Shown piece by piece: positions 52,470 to 60,836 of a stretch of 64,000 nt of DNA (positions are counted from its first letter, which is position 1; each line of letters begins with the position of its first letter). A program made the position numbers and the translations under genes. This DNA comes from CAYUKK01 sp964445305. GTDB lineage: Bacteria > Acidobacteriota > Aminicenantia > Aminicenantales > UBA8522. Below the pieces are notes generated by a model, which worked only from the letters and a program-made list of their open reading frames with translations, searched no databases and was not told the origin of the DNA. Location: contig CAYUKK010000020.1 of NCBI GenBank assembly GCA_964445305.1, forward strand, positions 1 to 64,000. The letters run 5' to 3'.

Positions 52470-54164
52470 CTACACCCTCTTCTTGAGGATTTTCCCAGCG
52501 AGACGGCCGGTGTGCTCGCCGCCGGCGATAGCCACCTGACCGTTGACAAGGACAAACTCGATTCCCTGTGGATATTGGTGAGGCTCCTCCCATGTCGCTC
52601 GATCAGCCACTCGGCTCGGGTCAAAAACTACCAGGTCAGCCACTGCCCCCAACTCGATTGTCCCTCTTTTTCCCAGCCCAAAACGCGATGCCGGGATGGA
52701 GGTCATTTTCTTGATCATCTCCTCGAGCGAGCAAACTTTCTCCTCCCGCACGTACTTTCCCAGGACTCTCGGAAATGTGCCGTAGTTTCGGGGATGGGGC
52801 TTGCCCAAACTCAAGCGGCCGTAGGGAGCCACGGCGGAGCCATCACAGCCGACACCGACGAGGGGATGGCCGAGAATCTTCTTCAAGTTCTCTTCACTCA
52901 TCATGAACGCTATCATCCCCACCTGGCCTTTCTCCTCAACCAGAAGGTCGCGCATGAAAGCAAAGGCATCCTTGCCGCACGAATCGGCCGCTTCCTTGAT
53001 TGTTTTGCCTTGAAAATGCCTGTTTTTCTCGGAGATGATGGAGCTCAGCAACACTTTTTCCCAGGAGCCGAGTTTTTTCTCCTGCTCGGCGACATAAGCC
53101 CTGAGGCTAACTTCCAGAGACGGGTCCTGGAGACGGTTGAGGAAATCCTCCGTCTTCCCTTCTTTGGCCCACATGGGAAAATAGAAACTGAGACCCGTAG
53201 ACCCCGCAATGTAGGGATAGCGGTCCGCGAAGATGTCCATTCCTTCCTGTTTCGCTCTTTCTAAGCGCGCCAACGCTTCGTCGATTTTCGGCCAATTGCG
53301 AGGATAGGCCACCTTCAGATGGGAGACTTGGAGTTTGACCCCACTCGCGCGCGCTGTCGAAATGGATTCGTCGAGAGATTCCAGAAGAAAGTCCCCTTCA
53401 TCCCTCATGTGGGTGGCGTAAACACCGTCGAACTCACGGACGACTCGACAGAGAGCCGTTATTTCCTCCGGGCTGGCAAAACTTCCTGGCGCGTATTCCA
53501 GGCCGGTAGATAGGCCAAAAGCGCCGGCCCGGAGATGCTTCCGGACTTCCTCTCTCATTCTGGCCATCTCGTCTTCGGATGGGGGCCTGTTTTCAAACCC
53601 CATGACGTCGCCCCGCAGAGAGCCAAGGCCGAGGAGAGTGGCATAGTTTATCCCCAGTCCGGCCTTCTCCAAGCGCTGGAAAAAGCCGTTCATGTCGCGC
53701 CAGTCGAGGTCGACGTCGTAGACTCTTTTCAAATTCTCCCTTTCCTCCTCCAAAGTGGCTTCCGCGACGGGGAATGGAGAGGAGCCGCAGTTGCCGCTGA
53801 TAACAGTGGTAATGCCCTGGTGGATAAGGCTCTCGGCTCGGGGGTTGACCAAGAGGCTCACGTCCGTGTGGTCATGGACATCGATGAAACCCGGACAAAC
53901 GGCTAAATTTTTAGCCTGGATAATCTCTTTAGCCCGGTTTTTTCTTACTTTTCCGATAAATACGATCGAATCGCTTATAATTCCGATATCCGCTTCTCGC
54001 GGCTCGCCTCCCCGGCCGTCGTAAACCAGCCCGTTTTCGATGAGGATGTCATAATCTTTTTTCGAAGAACAACCCTTGAGCAAAGGTCCGGTCCCCGCCA
54101 ATCCTAAGATCGCCACTTGCGCTGTTTTCTCAAGAAAAGCTCGCCGGCCAAATCGATGTCTCAT
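52470..54164 (-). CDS. N-acyl-D-amino-acid deacylase-like amidohydrolase, exported lipoprotein
   Basis: A 564-residue metal-dependent amidohydrolase. CPGFIDVHDHTD carries the HxH metal motif, followed by TTVISGNCGSSPFP and THMRDEGDFLLESL, all typical of D-aminoacylases. The N-terminus has a twin-arginine signal (GRRAFLEK) and a lipobox-like LLKGC (Cys32), so it is probably Tat-exported and lipidated. It frees D-amino acids from N-acyl or peptide-derived substrates. GGAGGATACAC precedes the ATG. Co-operonic with an M23 peptidase, it may help recycle peptidoglycan-derived D-amino acids; that link is inference. Confidence 0.88.
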   Translation of the reverse strand: MRHRFGRRAFLEKTAQVAILGLAGTGPLLKGCSSKKDYDILIENGLVYDGRGGEPREADIGIISDSIVFIGKVRKNRAKEIIQAKNLAVCPGFIDVHDHTDVSLLVNPRAESLIHQGITTVISGNCGSSPFPVAEATLEEERENLKRVYDVDLDWRDMNGFFQRLEKAGLGINYATLLGLGSLRGDVMGFENRPPSEDEMARMREEVRKHLRAGAFGLSTGLEYAPGSFASPEEITALCRVVREFDGVYATHMRDEGDFLLESLDESISTARASGVKLQVSHLKVAYPRNWPKIDEALARLERAKQEGMDIFADRYPYIAGSTGLSFYFPMWAKEGKTEDFLNRLQDPSLEVSLRAYVAEQEKKLGSWEKVLLSSIISEKNRHFQGKTIKEAADSCGKDAFAFMRDLLVEEKGQVGMIAFMMSEENLKKILGHPLVGVGCDGSAVAPYGRLSLGKPHPRNYGTFPRVLGKYVREEKVCSLEEMIKKMTSIPASRFGLGKRGTIELGAVADLVVFDPSRVADRATWEEPHQYPQGIEFVLVNGQVAIAGGEHTGRLAGKILKKRV

Positions 54165-54207
54165 GTGTATCCTCCACCAGAGACCTGTCTTGGCATGGAT
54201 AATGACC

Positions 54208-55032
54208 TCAGAAATGATAACTCACGACTAATGACTTATATCCTGGAGAGAGATGGAGGGAAAAACGTGCCCTCGTCTCCTCTTTATCTCTGTTCAGGCG
54301 GCATATTTTCCTGGCGATGAAATATCCGAGAGCTGAGCCGACGAGGACGTCGGACGTCCAGTGCTTATCCTGGACAATCCGAGCCACCCCAACGAGGGAG
54401 GCCAGGCTGTAAGCCAAGATGTCGACAGGGACAGCTTTGGTTTCCTCGGCTATGGCCGTGGCTACAGCGAAAGCGGAAGCGGCGTGGCCGGAGGGGAAGG
54501 ATGTCCGTCCCGAGGCGAAAGAAAAGGGACGGAACGTCGAGCTCGATTCACCTGTCGAAGGCCTGGAGCGACCCAGCACAAACTTGGCGCCCCAGATAAA
54601 GATCGTCGTCGTCACCAGACTCTCCAAACAAAGAAGGGAAGTTCGACGGAGCGAATCCTTCTTTCCCATTTCACCGGTAAGGTAGAGAGCAGCCAGACCG
54701 CCCAGCAGAAAGCCGCCATCCCCGAAAGAGGAAAAAAACGAAGCTCCCTCTTCGACGTCCGGAGTTCGCTTCGCCAAGACCTCTCGGCGGATGTCCGCGT
54801 CGAGGGCAAAGCAGAGAAAAGTCGTCCCGGATAAGGCAGCCACAGTGAGTGCATCGCGTTTCTGCCAGTGAGCTGGCGAGCTCACCACACTCGCCAAGTC
54901 TTTTCCGCAACGGAGAAAGAAATCCTCATTGAGCCTGTTGGCATCGGCCTCTTGTTCCCCTCCCCAGAGGAGCATGACGGAGAAAATGAAAACAAGAAAG
55001 CCCATTCTTGCTCTATTCGCCCTTTTGGCCAT
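54208..55032 (-). CDS. PAP2 family membrane phosphatase
   Basis: A 274-residue protein with a signal-like first helix and the three PAP2 motifs: KFVLGRSRP, FPSGHAASAFA and RIVQDKHWTSDVLVGSALG. Such enzymes remove phosphate from lipid substrates (undecaprenyl-PP, phosphatidate, lipid A). ATG 55032 follows the waaA stop by one base. Placement behind waaA suggests an envelope lipid substrate. Confidence 0.85.
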   Translation of the reverse strand: MAKRANRARMGFLVFIFSVMLLWGGEQEADANRLNEDFFLRCGKDLASVVSSPAHWQKRDALTVAALSGTTFLCFALDADIRREVLAKRTPDVEEGASFFSSFGDGGFLLGGLAALYLTGEMGKKDSLRRTSLLCLESLVTTTIFIWGAKFVLGRSRPSTGESSSTFRPFSFASGRTSFPSGHAASAFAVATAIAEETKAVPVDILAYSLASLVGVARIVQDKHWTSDVLVGSALGYFIARKICRLNRDKEETRARFSLHLSPGYKSLVVSYHF

Positions 55033-55033
55033 T

Positions 55034-56326
55034 CTATGTTCGTCCTGGCACCGGGTGATGCTCGGCCATAAAACTTTCGATGACACGGAGAGTTCGCTCC
55101 GTCGCCCCCTGTAACGATCGGAGAACAGCCCGGCCGCGCTCTCCCATTTCCAGCAGAGCTGGCCCCTCCTCGCCCAGAAAAAGCGCCGTCAACTCCTCTG
55201 GCCGGAGGACAAGTCGAGCCGCTCGCTGACGGAGGAATTCCTCAGCCAAAAAGGCGAAGTTGTCCATGTGCGGTCCGAAGATAATCGGTTTCCCGTAAAA
55301 AGCCGGCTCGAGGAGGTTCTGGCCGCCTCGGGGAACCAGGCTTCCGCCAACGAAAGAGAGGTCGGAAAGATTGTAGAATTGATACAATTCGCCCATGGTA
55401 TCGAGAATCAGAACATCCCAGCTCTTTCCCGACCCAGCGCGGCTCCGGCGTTCAACCTCAAAGCCCCTGTCCCGGGCGAGCCTCTCCACTTCTGGCGCTC
55501 GGCCGATATGGCGGGGGACAAGAATCAACCTCAAGTTCTCTTCTTTCTGCCGCGCCTTCTCGAAGCTCTCCAGCAACACCTCTTCCTCTCCTGGGTGGGT
55601 GCTTCCCGCAACGATGACCCTCTTCCCTTCGGGAAGACCGATCCGCCGCTTGAGTTCAGCTTTTTCCGCATCACTCAAGGCAGGAAGTTGGACATCGCAT
55701 TTGAGATTGCCGACGACATCGATTCTTTCCCCTGGCACGCCGAGCTTGACCAGCCGCCAGCGGTCAACTTCCGTCTGGACCAAGAACCTGTCCAGCTGGC
55801 CGAGAATACGGCGCACGAGCGGTTTGGCCAATCGGTACTTCTGGAAAGAACGACCGGACACCCGGCCATTGACCAACAGAACAGTCCTGGCTCTTTTTCT
55901 GGCGACCCGGATCAAATTGGGCCAGAATTCCGACTCGACGAGGATAAAAAGGTCGGGACGCAGGGCCCGAAAAAACCTGTCCACAGCCGCCCGGAAATCG
56001 AGCGGCGCGTAGAAAATGGACATGGCACCGACGAGCTTCTCTTCAGCGACCATTAAGCCAGCGCTCGTCAGTGTCGAACAATGGACTTCCCAATCTGGCT
56101 GCCTCTTTCGGATTTCCCGAAAAAGATTCCTTAAGCTCAAAACTTCGCCCACGGAGACGGCGTGAAACCACAAGCATGGCCGGTCTGATTGCCTGGCCTT
56201 TAGCCCGAAGCCCAGCCGAGCCCGGAGATAGAGGCTGGCCCCCCTTCCTTTCTTCCCTTTCCAAAGGTAAAGGGGAGCATAGATGACCAGGGCGAGGAAA
56301 AGGAGGATGGCGTAGAGAACATACAC
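55034..56326 (-). CDS. waaA: 3-deoxy-D-manno-octulosonic acid (Kdo) transferase
   Basis: A 430-residue GT-B enzyme that adds Kdo to lipid A precursor at the inner membrane. N-terminal anchor helix, then WFHAVSVGEVLS, FILVESEFWPNL, LLVNGRVSGRSF, VVGNLKCD, IVAGSTHPGEEE and SFVGGSLVPRGGQNLLEPA, all WaaA/KdtA signatures. The start is GTG 56326, 9 nt after the -10 box (56341-56336), so the transcript is nearly leaderless. It heads a leftward operon with the PAP2 phosphatase, deacylase and M23 peptidase. Confidence 0.93.
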   Translation of the reverse strand: MYVLYAILLFLALVIYAPLYLWKGKKGRGASLYLRARLGFGLKARQSDRPCLWFHAVSVGEVLSLRNLFREIRKRQPDWEVHCSTLTSAGLMVAEEKLVGAMSIFYAPLDFRAAVDRFFRALRPDLFILVESEFWPNLIRVARKRARTVLLVNGRVSGRSFQKYRLAKPLVRRILGQLDRFLVQTEVDRWRLVKLGVPGERIDVVGNLKCDVQLPALSDAEKAELKRRIGLPEGKRVIVAGSTHPGEEEVLLESFEKARQKEENLRLILVPRHIGRAPEVERLARDRGFEVERRSRAGSGKSWDVLILDTMGELYQFYNLSDLSFVGGSLVPRGGQNLLEPAFYGKPIIFGPHMDNFAFLAEEFLRQRAARLVLRPEELTALFLGEEGPALLEMGERGRAVLRSLQGATERTLRVIESFMAEHHPVPGRT

Positions 56327-56335
56327 AGGGTCATG

Positions 56336-56364
56336 ACTATACTAAAATCCGCCCGGAGCTTCAA
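56336..56364 (-). promoter_or_regulatory. Promoter for waaA
   Basis: Minus strand TTGAAG (56364-56359), 17-bp spacer, TATAGT (56341-56336). Confidence 0.65.
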
Positions 56365-56373
56365 GTCGGCGCA

Positions 56374-56402
56374 TTGCCAGAGAAAGAAAAATCTGCTATT
56401 CT
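56374..56402 (+). promoter_or_regulatory. Promoter for the small coiled protein gene
   Basis: TTGCCA (56374-56379), 17-bp spacer, TATTCT (56397-56402). It excludes the ATG at 56404 and points to ATG 56431. Confidence 0.5.
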
Positions 56403-56430
56403 TATGAAAAAAACTTGGAAAGAATGGAAC

Positions 56431-56610
56431 ATGACGGACGAGAAAAGCGGTGAATCCAGGGCCAAAGCCAATCGGAATAAGAAAATCAACCAGATGACTC
56501 TCGAGGAAATCGAAAGAAAACTCGAGGAAATCAAGACCACGATGGGCGGACATTCCTCTCGGTATGCCCGGGAGCTCTTGCGACGGAGAGAGGTTTTGCT
56601 TTCCCGCTAA
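56431..56610 (+). CDS. Small charged helical protein (59 aa)
   Basis: MTDEKSGESRAKANRNKK is followed by MTLEEIERKLEEIKTTMGGH and YARELLRRREVLLSR, two charged helices joined by a Gly-Gly-His-Ser turn. The family is unknown to me. Its promoter is divergent from waaA. Start 56431 is chosen because earlier ATGs lie in or before the -10 box. Confidence 0.55.
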   Translation: MTDEKSGESRAKANRNKKINQMTLEEIERKLEEIKTTMGGHSSRYARELLRRREVLLSR

Positions 56611-56778
56611 ATTCGGCCCTATTAGAATTAGTCCTTTGGCGGACACCGGCGCGGAACCCCCAAAATTGCTCCTGGTTAAATCGAGAAGGAGGCTCTCGAT
56701 CAGGCCGACAGGCAGGGAGAAAAGCTATCTTTCCCTGACGGGAATTTCCTGACTCCAATCTTGAGGCAGAAAAGGTGG

Positions 56779-56807
56779 TTTACAACCCGGGGGAAATCTG
56801 ATAGACT
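56779..56807 (+). promoter_or_regulatory. Promoter for rpsO-pnp
   Basis: TTTACA (56779-56784), 17-bp spacer, TAGACT (56802-56807), 27 bp before the GTG. Confidence 0.45.
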
Positions 56808-56834
56808 TAGGACTTGATTGAAGGAGTTAGAGTT

Positions 56835-57101
56835 GTGTTGAGCAAGGAACACAAAACGAAAATCATGGAGAGCCACAGGCACAAGCCCGAGGACACGGGT
56901 TCTCCCGAGGTCCAAATCGCTCTTCTCAGCGAAAGGATCCGTTTGCTCACCGAGCATCTCATCACGCACAAGAAAGACTTTACTTCTCGGGTCGGGCTGA
57001 TGAAATTGGTCGGGAAGCGAAAGAGGCTCCTGGCTTATCTAAAAAGGGAAGACGCTGCCCGCTACGAGAAACTCATCCAGAAGCTTAACCTCCGAAAATA
57101 G
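56835..57101 (+). CDS. rpsO: 30S ribosomal protein S15
   Basis: An 88-residue protein that binds 16S rRNA helix junctions early in small-subunit assembly. DTGSPEVQIALLSERI, HKKDFTSRVGLMKLVGKRKRLLAYLKRED and LIQKLNLRK are the conserved S15 blocks, and 88 residues is the usual length. GTG 56835 is chosen since AAGGAG stands 8 nt before it and the protein then begins LSKEHK. rpsO followed by pnp is the common bacterial order. Confidence 0.95.
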   Translation: MLSKEHKTKIMESHRHKPEDTGSPEVQIALLSERIRLLTEHLITHKKDFTSRVGLMKLVGKRKRLLAYLKREDAARYEKLIQKLNLRK

Positions 57102-57121
57102 ACAACTCGACAGGGAAGACC

Positions 57122-59290
57122 ATGTCTCAAACCATTGTCCTTGAAATCAATAATCGTCCTCTGTCTATTGACATTGGCAAGATCGGCCGTCAAGCCGACG
57201 GGTCCGCCATGGTCCGTTATGGCGAAACCATCATGTTCTGTGCGGCGACGTCGAAAAAAGAAGCCAAGGAGGAGAAATCCTTTCTCCCCCTGATTGTGGA
57301 TTACCGTGAGAACACGTATGCGGCGGGGAAAATTCCGGGCGGCTTTTTTAAGCGCGAGGGAAGGCCGACCGAGCGCGAAATCCTCGTCAGTCGCTTGATC
57401 GACCGCCCCATCCGCCCTCTTTTTCCGGAGGGTTATCATTTTGACACCCAGATTGTCTCCCTCCTTCTTTCGGCTGACCTGGAAAACGAGCCCGATACTC
57501 TGGGCATCATCGGAGCCTCGGCCGCCCTTTATTTTTCAGATATTCCCTTCACGACTCCCCTCGGGGCAGTCAAAGTCGGCCTGGTCGACGGCGAGTTCAT
57601 CATCAACCCGACGGTTGCCCAGCTCGAAAAGAGCCGGTTAAACATGGTTGTCGCCGGCACAGAGGAAGGGATCATTATGGTCGAGGCCGGCGCCGTGGAG
57701 GTAGAAGAAGAAAAGATTGTTGAAGCCATAACCCTGGCCCAGGAGCCCATCCGGAGAATTATCGACGCCCAAAAAGAGCTTTTTGCTCGGCTCAATATCA
57801 AGAAGCGGGAATTCAGCGCCAAGCCGCTGGATAAAGAAAAATTCGAAAAAATCGAGCAGCGCATCGGGACCGAGCTCCTCCAGGCCATTCAGATCAAAAG
57901 GAAGAAGGAGAGCGAGGCCGAGACGATGCGGCTCCTGAAGAGCTTGCTCGATGAAATCCCGGCCGACAACGAGGACGAGATCAACGAAACCAAGGAAATT
58001 TTCTTCGCCCTGGAGAAGAAGCTCGTCCGCGATTTGGTGCTCAACCAGGGGCGAAGAGCGGATGGCCGCGGGTTTGACGAGATCCGCCCCATCTCCATCG
58101 AAGTCGGGCTCCTGCCGCGGACGCACGGTTCAGCCCTCTTCACGCGGGGGGAGACGCAATGTCTGGCCACGGTCACGCTGGGAACGTTCGAGGACGTGCA
58201 GAGGCTTGACGGAATCGGAGAAGAAGCGGAAAAACGGTTCATGCTCCACTACAACTTCCCTCCCTTTTCTGTTGGCGAGGTGGCTTTTATGCGGGCACCG
58301 GGAAGGCGAGAGATTGGCCACGGCGCTCTGGCCGAAAAATCCATTCTCCCGGCCATTCCGCCTGAGGAAGTCTTTCCCTACACCATTCGTATCGTTTCCG
58401 ACATCCTGGAATCGAACGGCTCCTCTTCCATGGCCACGGTCTGCGGCGGAGTCCTGTCGCTCATGGACGCGGGCGTGCCCCTGACCATGACTGTAGCCGG
58501 CATCGCCATCGGTTTGATCAAGGAAGGATCGAAATACGCCGTCCTTACGGACATTGCTGGCCTCGAAGACCATCTTGGCGACATGGACCTCAAGGTGACG
58601 GGGACAGAAAAAGGGGTCACCGCCATCCAGCTCGACCTCAAGATTCCCGCCATCTCGACGGAGATTTTTCGGGAAGGGATCGAGAAGGCACGACAAGCCA
58701 GGTTAGAGGTTTTGGCCAAAATGAAAGAAGTGCTCCCTGCTCCCCGGCCTGAGATTTCCCCTTACGCTCCCCGCATCATTACTCTCTTCATCAACCCTGA
58801 GAAGGTGAGCGAGGTCATCGGTCCGGCCGGCAAGGTCATCAAGAAAATCATCGCCCAGACCAAAGCCAAGATCGACGTCGAAGAAGACGGCAAGATCACC
58901 ATCGCCTCCGTTGACATGGCGGCAGCCGAAAAAGCCAAGGAGATGATTCGGGAGATCACCCTCGAAGCTGAAGTTGGAAAAGTCTACCAGGGCAAAGTTG
59001 TTCGCATCGAGGATTACGGCGCCTTTGTCGAAATCCTGCCCAACATCGTCGGCCTTCTCCACGTTTCCGAGATCGCTCACCATCGAGTCCGAAGTGTCAG
59101 GGATGTGCTCAAGATTGGCCAAACCATCGAGGTCAAAGTCCTCAAGGTGGACGAAGACAACAAAATAAGGCTGAGCCGGAAGGCGCTCGAAGAAAGGCCA
59201 GAAGCGCCAGCCAGCCCGGCCCAGCAGCGTTATCCCCGCCGCCGAACCTACCATGGCGAGCGGCGGTCGCACGATAAATTCAGGCTTTGA
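57122..59290 (+). CDS. pnp: Polynucleotide phosphorylase
   Basis: A 722-residue phosphorolytic 3'-5' exoribonuclease of the RNA degradosome. Two RNase PH domains (GETIMFCAATSK and GRRADGRGFDEIRPI, RGETQCLATVTLG), a KH domain with VIGPAGKVIKKI and a C-terminal S1 domain (GKVYQGKVVRIEDYGAFVEILP, GLLHVSEIAHHR) are in standard order, and the tail is basic. AGGGAAGACC precedes the ATG. It follows rpsO by 20 bp and leads into three pseudopilin genes. Confidence 0.96.
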   Translation: MSQTIVLEINNRPLSIDIGKIGRQADGSAMVRYGETIMFCAATSKKEAKEEKSFLPLIVDYRENTYAAGKIPGGFFKREGRPTEREILVSRLIDRPIRPLFPEGYHFDTQIVSLLLSADLENEPDTLGIIGASAALYFSDIPFTTPLGAVKVGLVDGEFIINPTVAQLEKSRLNMVVAGTEEGIIMVEAGAVEVEEEKIVEAITLAQEPIRRIIDAQKELFARLNIKKREFSAKPLDKEKFEKIEQRIGTELLQAIQIKRKKESEAETMRLLKSLLDEIPADNEDEINETKEIFFALEKKLVRDLVLNQGRRADGRGFDEIRPISIEVGLLPRTHGSALFTRGETQCLATVTLGTFEDVQRLDGIGEEAEKRFMLHYNFPPFSVGEVAFMRAPGRREIGHGALAEKSILPAIPPEEVFPYTIRIVSDILESNGSSSMATVCGGVLSLMDAGVPLTMTVAGIAIGLIKEGSKYAVLTDIAGLEDHLGDMDLKVTGTEKGVTAIQLDLKIPAISTEIFREGIEKARQARLEVLAKMKEVLPAPRPEISPYAPRIITLFINPEKVSEVIGPAGKVIKKIIAQTKAKIDVEEDGKITIASVDMAAAEKAKEMIREITLEAEVGKVYQGKVVRIEDYGAFVEILPNIVGLLHVSEIAHHRVRSVRDVLKIGQTIEVKVLKVDEDNKIRLSRKALEERPEAPASPAQQRYPRRRTYHGERRSHDKFRL

Positions 59291-59310
59291 AAAGCCAGTT
59301 TCAAAGAAGA

Positions 59311-59811
59311 ATGGCTAAGCGCTGGCGTCGGCCGAGAGGTTTTACTCTTGTCGAAATGCTGGTGACGATTGCCATCCTCGCCGTCCTGGCCACGGCCATC
59401 ATGCCCCTGGCCAAGGTGGCAGTCAAGAGAGAAAAAGAAATCGAGCTCCAGCGCAACCTCCGCCTCCTTCGCGAGGCCATCGACGCCTACAAGAAACTGG
59501 CCGATGAGAAGAAAATCGAAGTCGAAGAAGATAGCTACGGCTATCCCCCCGATTTGGAAACCCTGGTCAAAGGAGTGGAGCTTAAGGCGGGCGGGGAACC
59601 AGGAGCAAGCAAGGAGCGATCTGATGAACCCCAGATTATCAAGTTCCTGCGGCGGATCCCGCGTGACCCGATGACCAACTCCACGGACTGGGGGCTTCGC
59701 TCCTACCAGGACGAACCGGATGCGGACGTCTGGGGAGGGGAAAATGTTTATGATGTCTACACCAAGAGCAACGCCACAGCCCTCGACGGGACTAAATACA
59801 GGGATTGGTAA
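59311..59811 (+). CDS. Type II secretion/type IV pseudopilin 1
   Basis: A 166-residue prepilin: basic leader MAKRWRRPRG, cut before FTLVEMLVTIAILAVLATAIMPLAKVA with Glu at mature position 5. AAAGAAGA precedes ATG 59311; an in-frame TTG at 59287 overlaps the pnp stop. The helix continues as REKEIELQRNLRLLREAIDAYKKLADEKK, and RRIPRDPMTN is the GspG-like turn. Probably forms a short pseudopilus with the next two genes. Confidence 0.85.
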   Translation: MAKRWRRPRGFTLVEMLVTIAILAVLATAIMPLAKVAVKREKEIELQRNLRLLREAIDAYKKLADEKKIEVEEDSYGYPPDLETLVKGVELKAGGEPGASKERSDEPQIIKFLRRIPRDPMTNSTDWGLRSYQDEPDADVWGGENVYDVYTKSNATALDGTKYRDW

Positions 59812-59815
59812 ACTC

Positions 59816-60226
59816 ATGAGGAGGACAAACGCCCGTCCTCGGCGCGGCTTCACGCTCATCGAACTCATCATTGTCTTCGCCCTCATCGGAATCCTGGTCG
59901 GGCTTGCCCTCCCCCAGTACAAGACGAGCTTGAAAAAAGCCCGCGAGGCCGTCCTCAAAGAAGACCTTTATATCCTGAGGAAGCTCATCGACCAATATCA
60001 CACCGATAAGGGAAAGTATCCGTCTTCGCTCCGGGCTCTAGTAGAAGAAGGATACCTCCGCCAGATCCCCGTCGACCCGATGACAAGGTCGGCCGAAACC
60101 TGGGTGGAAATCCGGGAAACGCCCTCCTATGAGGAATTGCTACCCGGCGTAGAGTTCGGCGTTATCGATGTGCGATCCGGCTCTCAGGAAAAAGCCCTTG
60201 ATGGCACGACATACGACACATGGTAG
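59816..60226 (+). CDS. Pseudopilin 2 (GspG-like)
   Basis: A 136-residue prepilin: leader MRRTNARPRRG, then FTLIELIIVFALIGILVGLALPQY with Glu5, then DLYILRKLIDQYHTDKGKYPSSLRALVEEGYLRQIPVDPMT, the GspG major-pseudopilin pattern. ATG 59816 comes 4 bp after the previous stop. Confidence 0.87.
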   Translation: MRRTNARPRRGFTLIELIIVFALIGILVGLALPQYKTSLKKAREAVLKEDLYILRKLIDQYHTDKGKYPSSLRALVEEGYLRQIPVDPMTRSAETWVEIRETPSYEELLPGVEFGVIDVRSGSQEKALDGTTYDTW

Positions 60227-60836
60227 GTTAGCTTTGCCCAAACCTCAAGGCTACGTTCTGCTCATGCTGCTTCTCCTTGTTACCATCTTGAGCATCGGCC
60301 TGATGGTGGCTGTTCCGGTCTGGCAAACCCAAATTCAAAGAGAAAAAGAAGAAGAGCTCATTTTCCGCGGAAAACAGTATGTCGAGGCCATCCGCATCTA
60401 CCAGCTGAAACATCCGGGTCGCTTTCCCACTCAACTGAAAGAGCTCCTCGACGAAAAGTGCATTCGGCGCCTCTATCGGGACCCGATGACTTCCCATGGG
60501 CAATGGAACCTTGTCCTTCTCCAATCAGGCGTCGGGGCTCAGAGGCCCCAAGCCCGAGCGGCTGTCCCGTCAAGCCCCATGCCCCCCGTTTCCCGCCGCG
60601 AGGCTCGCGGCCAAGCGCAGACCTTTTCGCCCCAGAGAGTCCTCATCGTTGCCGAGAAAGCTCTGAGCTCAATCAAGGACGCGCAAATTCTCGGGGTGGT
60701 GAGCTCCTCCTCGCAAAAATCGATCCGCCGTTACAACGACGAGGAGAGCTACGATAAATGGCTTTTTTATTATGGTCAGGACCAGCAACGAAAGCCAGAA
60801 ATAATCTTTCCTACCCAAACCCCCAAATCTCCATGA
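60201..60836 (+). CDS. Pseudopilin 3, atypical N-terminus
   Basis: A 211-residue protein. After leader ALPKPQG comes YVLLMLLLLVTILSIGLMV: the first mature residue is Tyr and the fifth is Met, so the conserved Glu5 is missing. The rest (EKEEELIFRGKQYVEAIRIYQLKHPGRFP, KCIRRLYRDPMTS) is pseudopilin-like, with a longer C-terminal region. It overlaps the previous gene by 26 bp and lpxB by 4 bp. A missing Glu5 is known from the tip pseudopilin GspK, so a tip role is possible. Confidence 0.78.
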   Translation: MARHTTHGRLALPKPQGYVLLMLLLLVTILSIGLMVAVPVWQTQIQREKEEELIFRGKQYVEAIRIYQLKHPGRFPTQLKELLDEKCIRRLYRDPMTSHGQWNLVLLQSGVGAQRPQARAAVPSSPMPPVSRREARGQAQTFSPQRVLIVAEKALSSIKDAQILGVVSSSSQKSIRRYNDEESYDKWLFYYGQDQQRKPEIIFPTQTPKSP

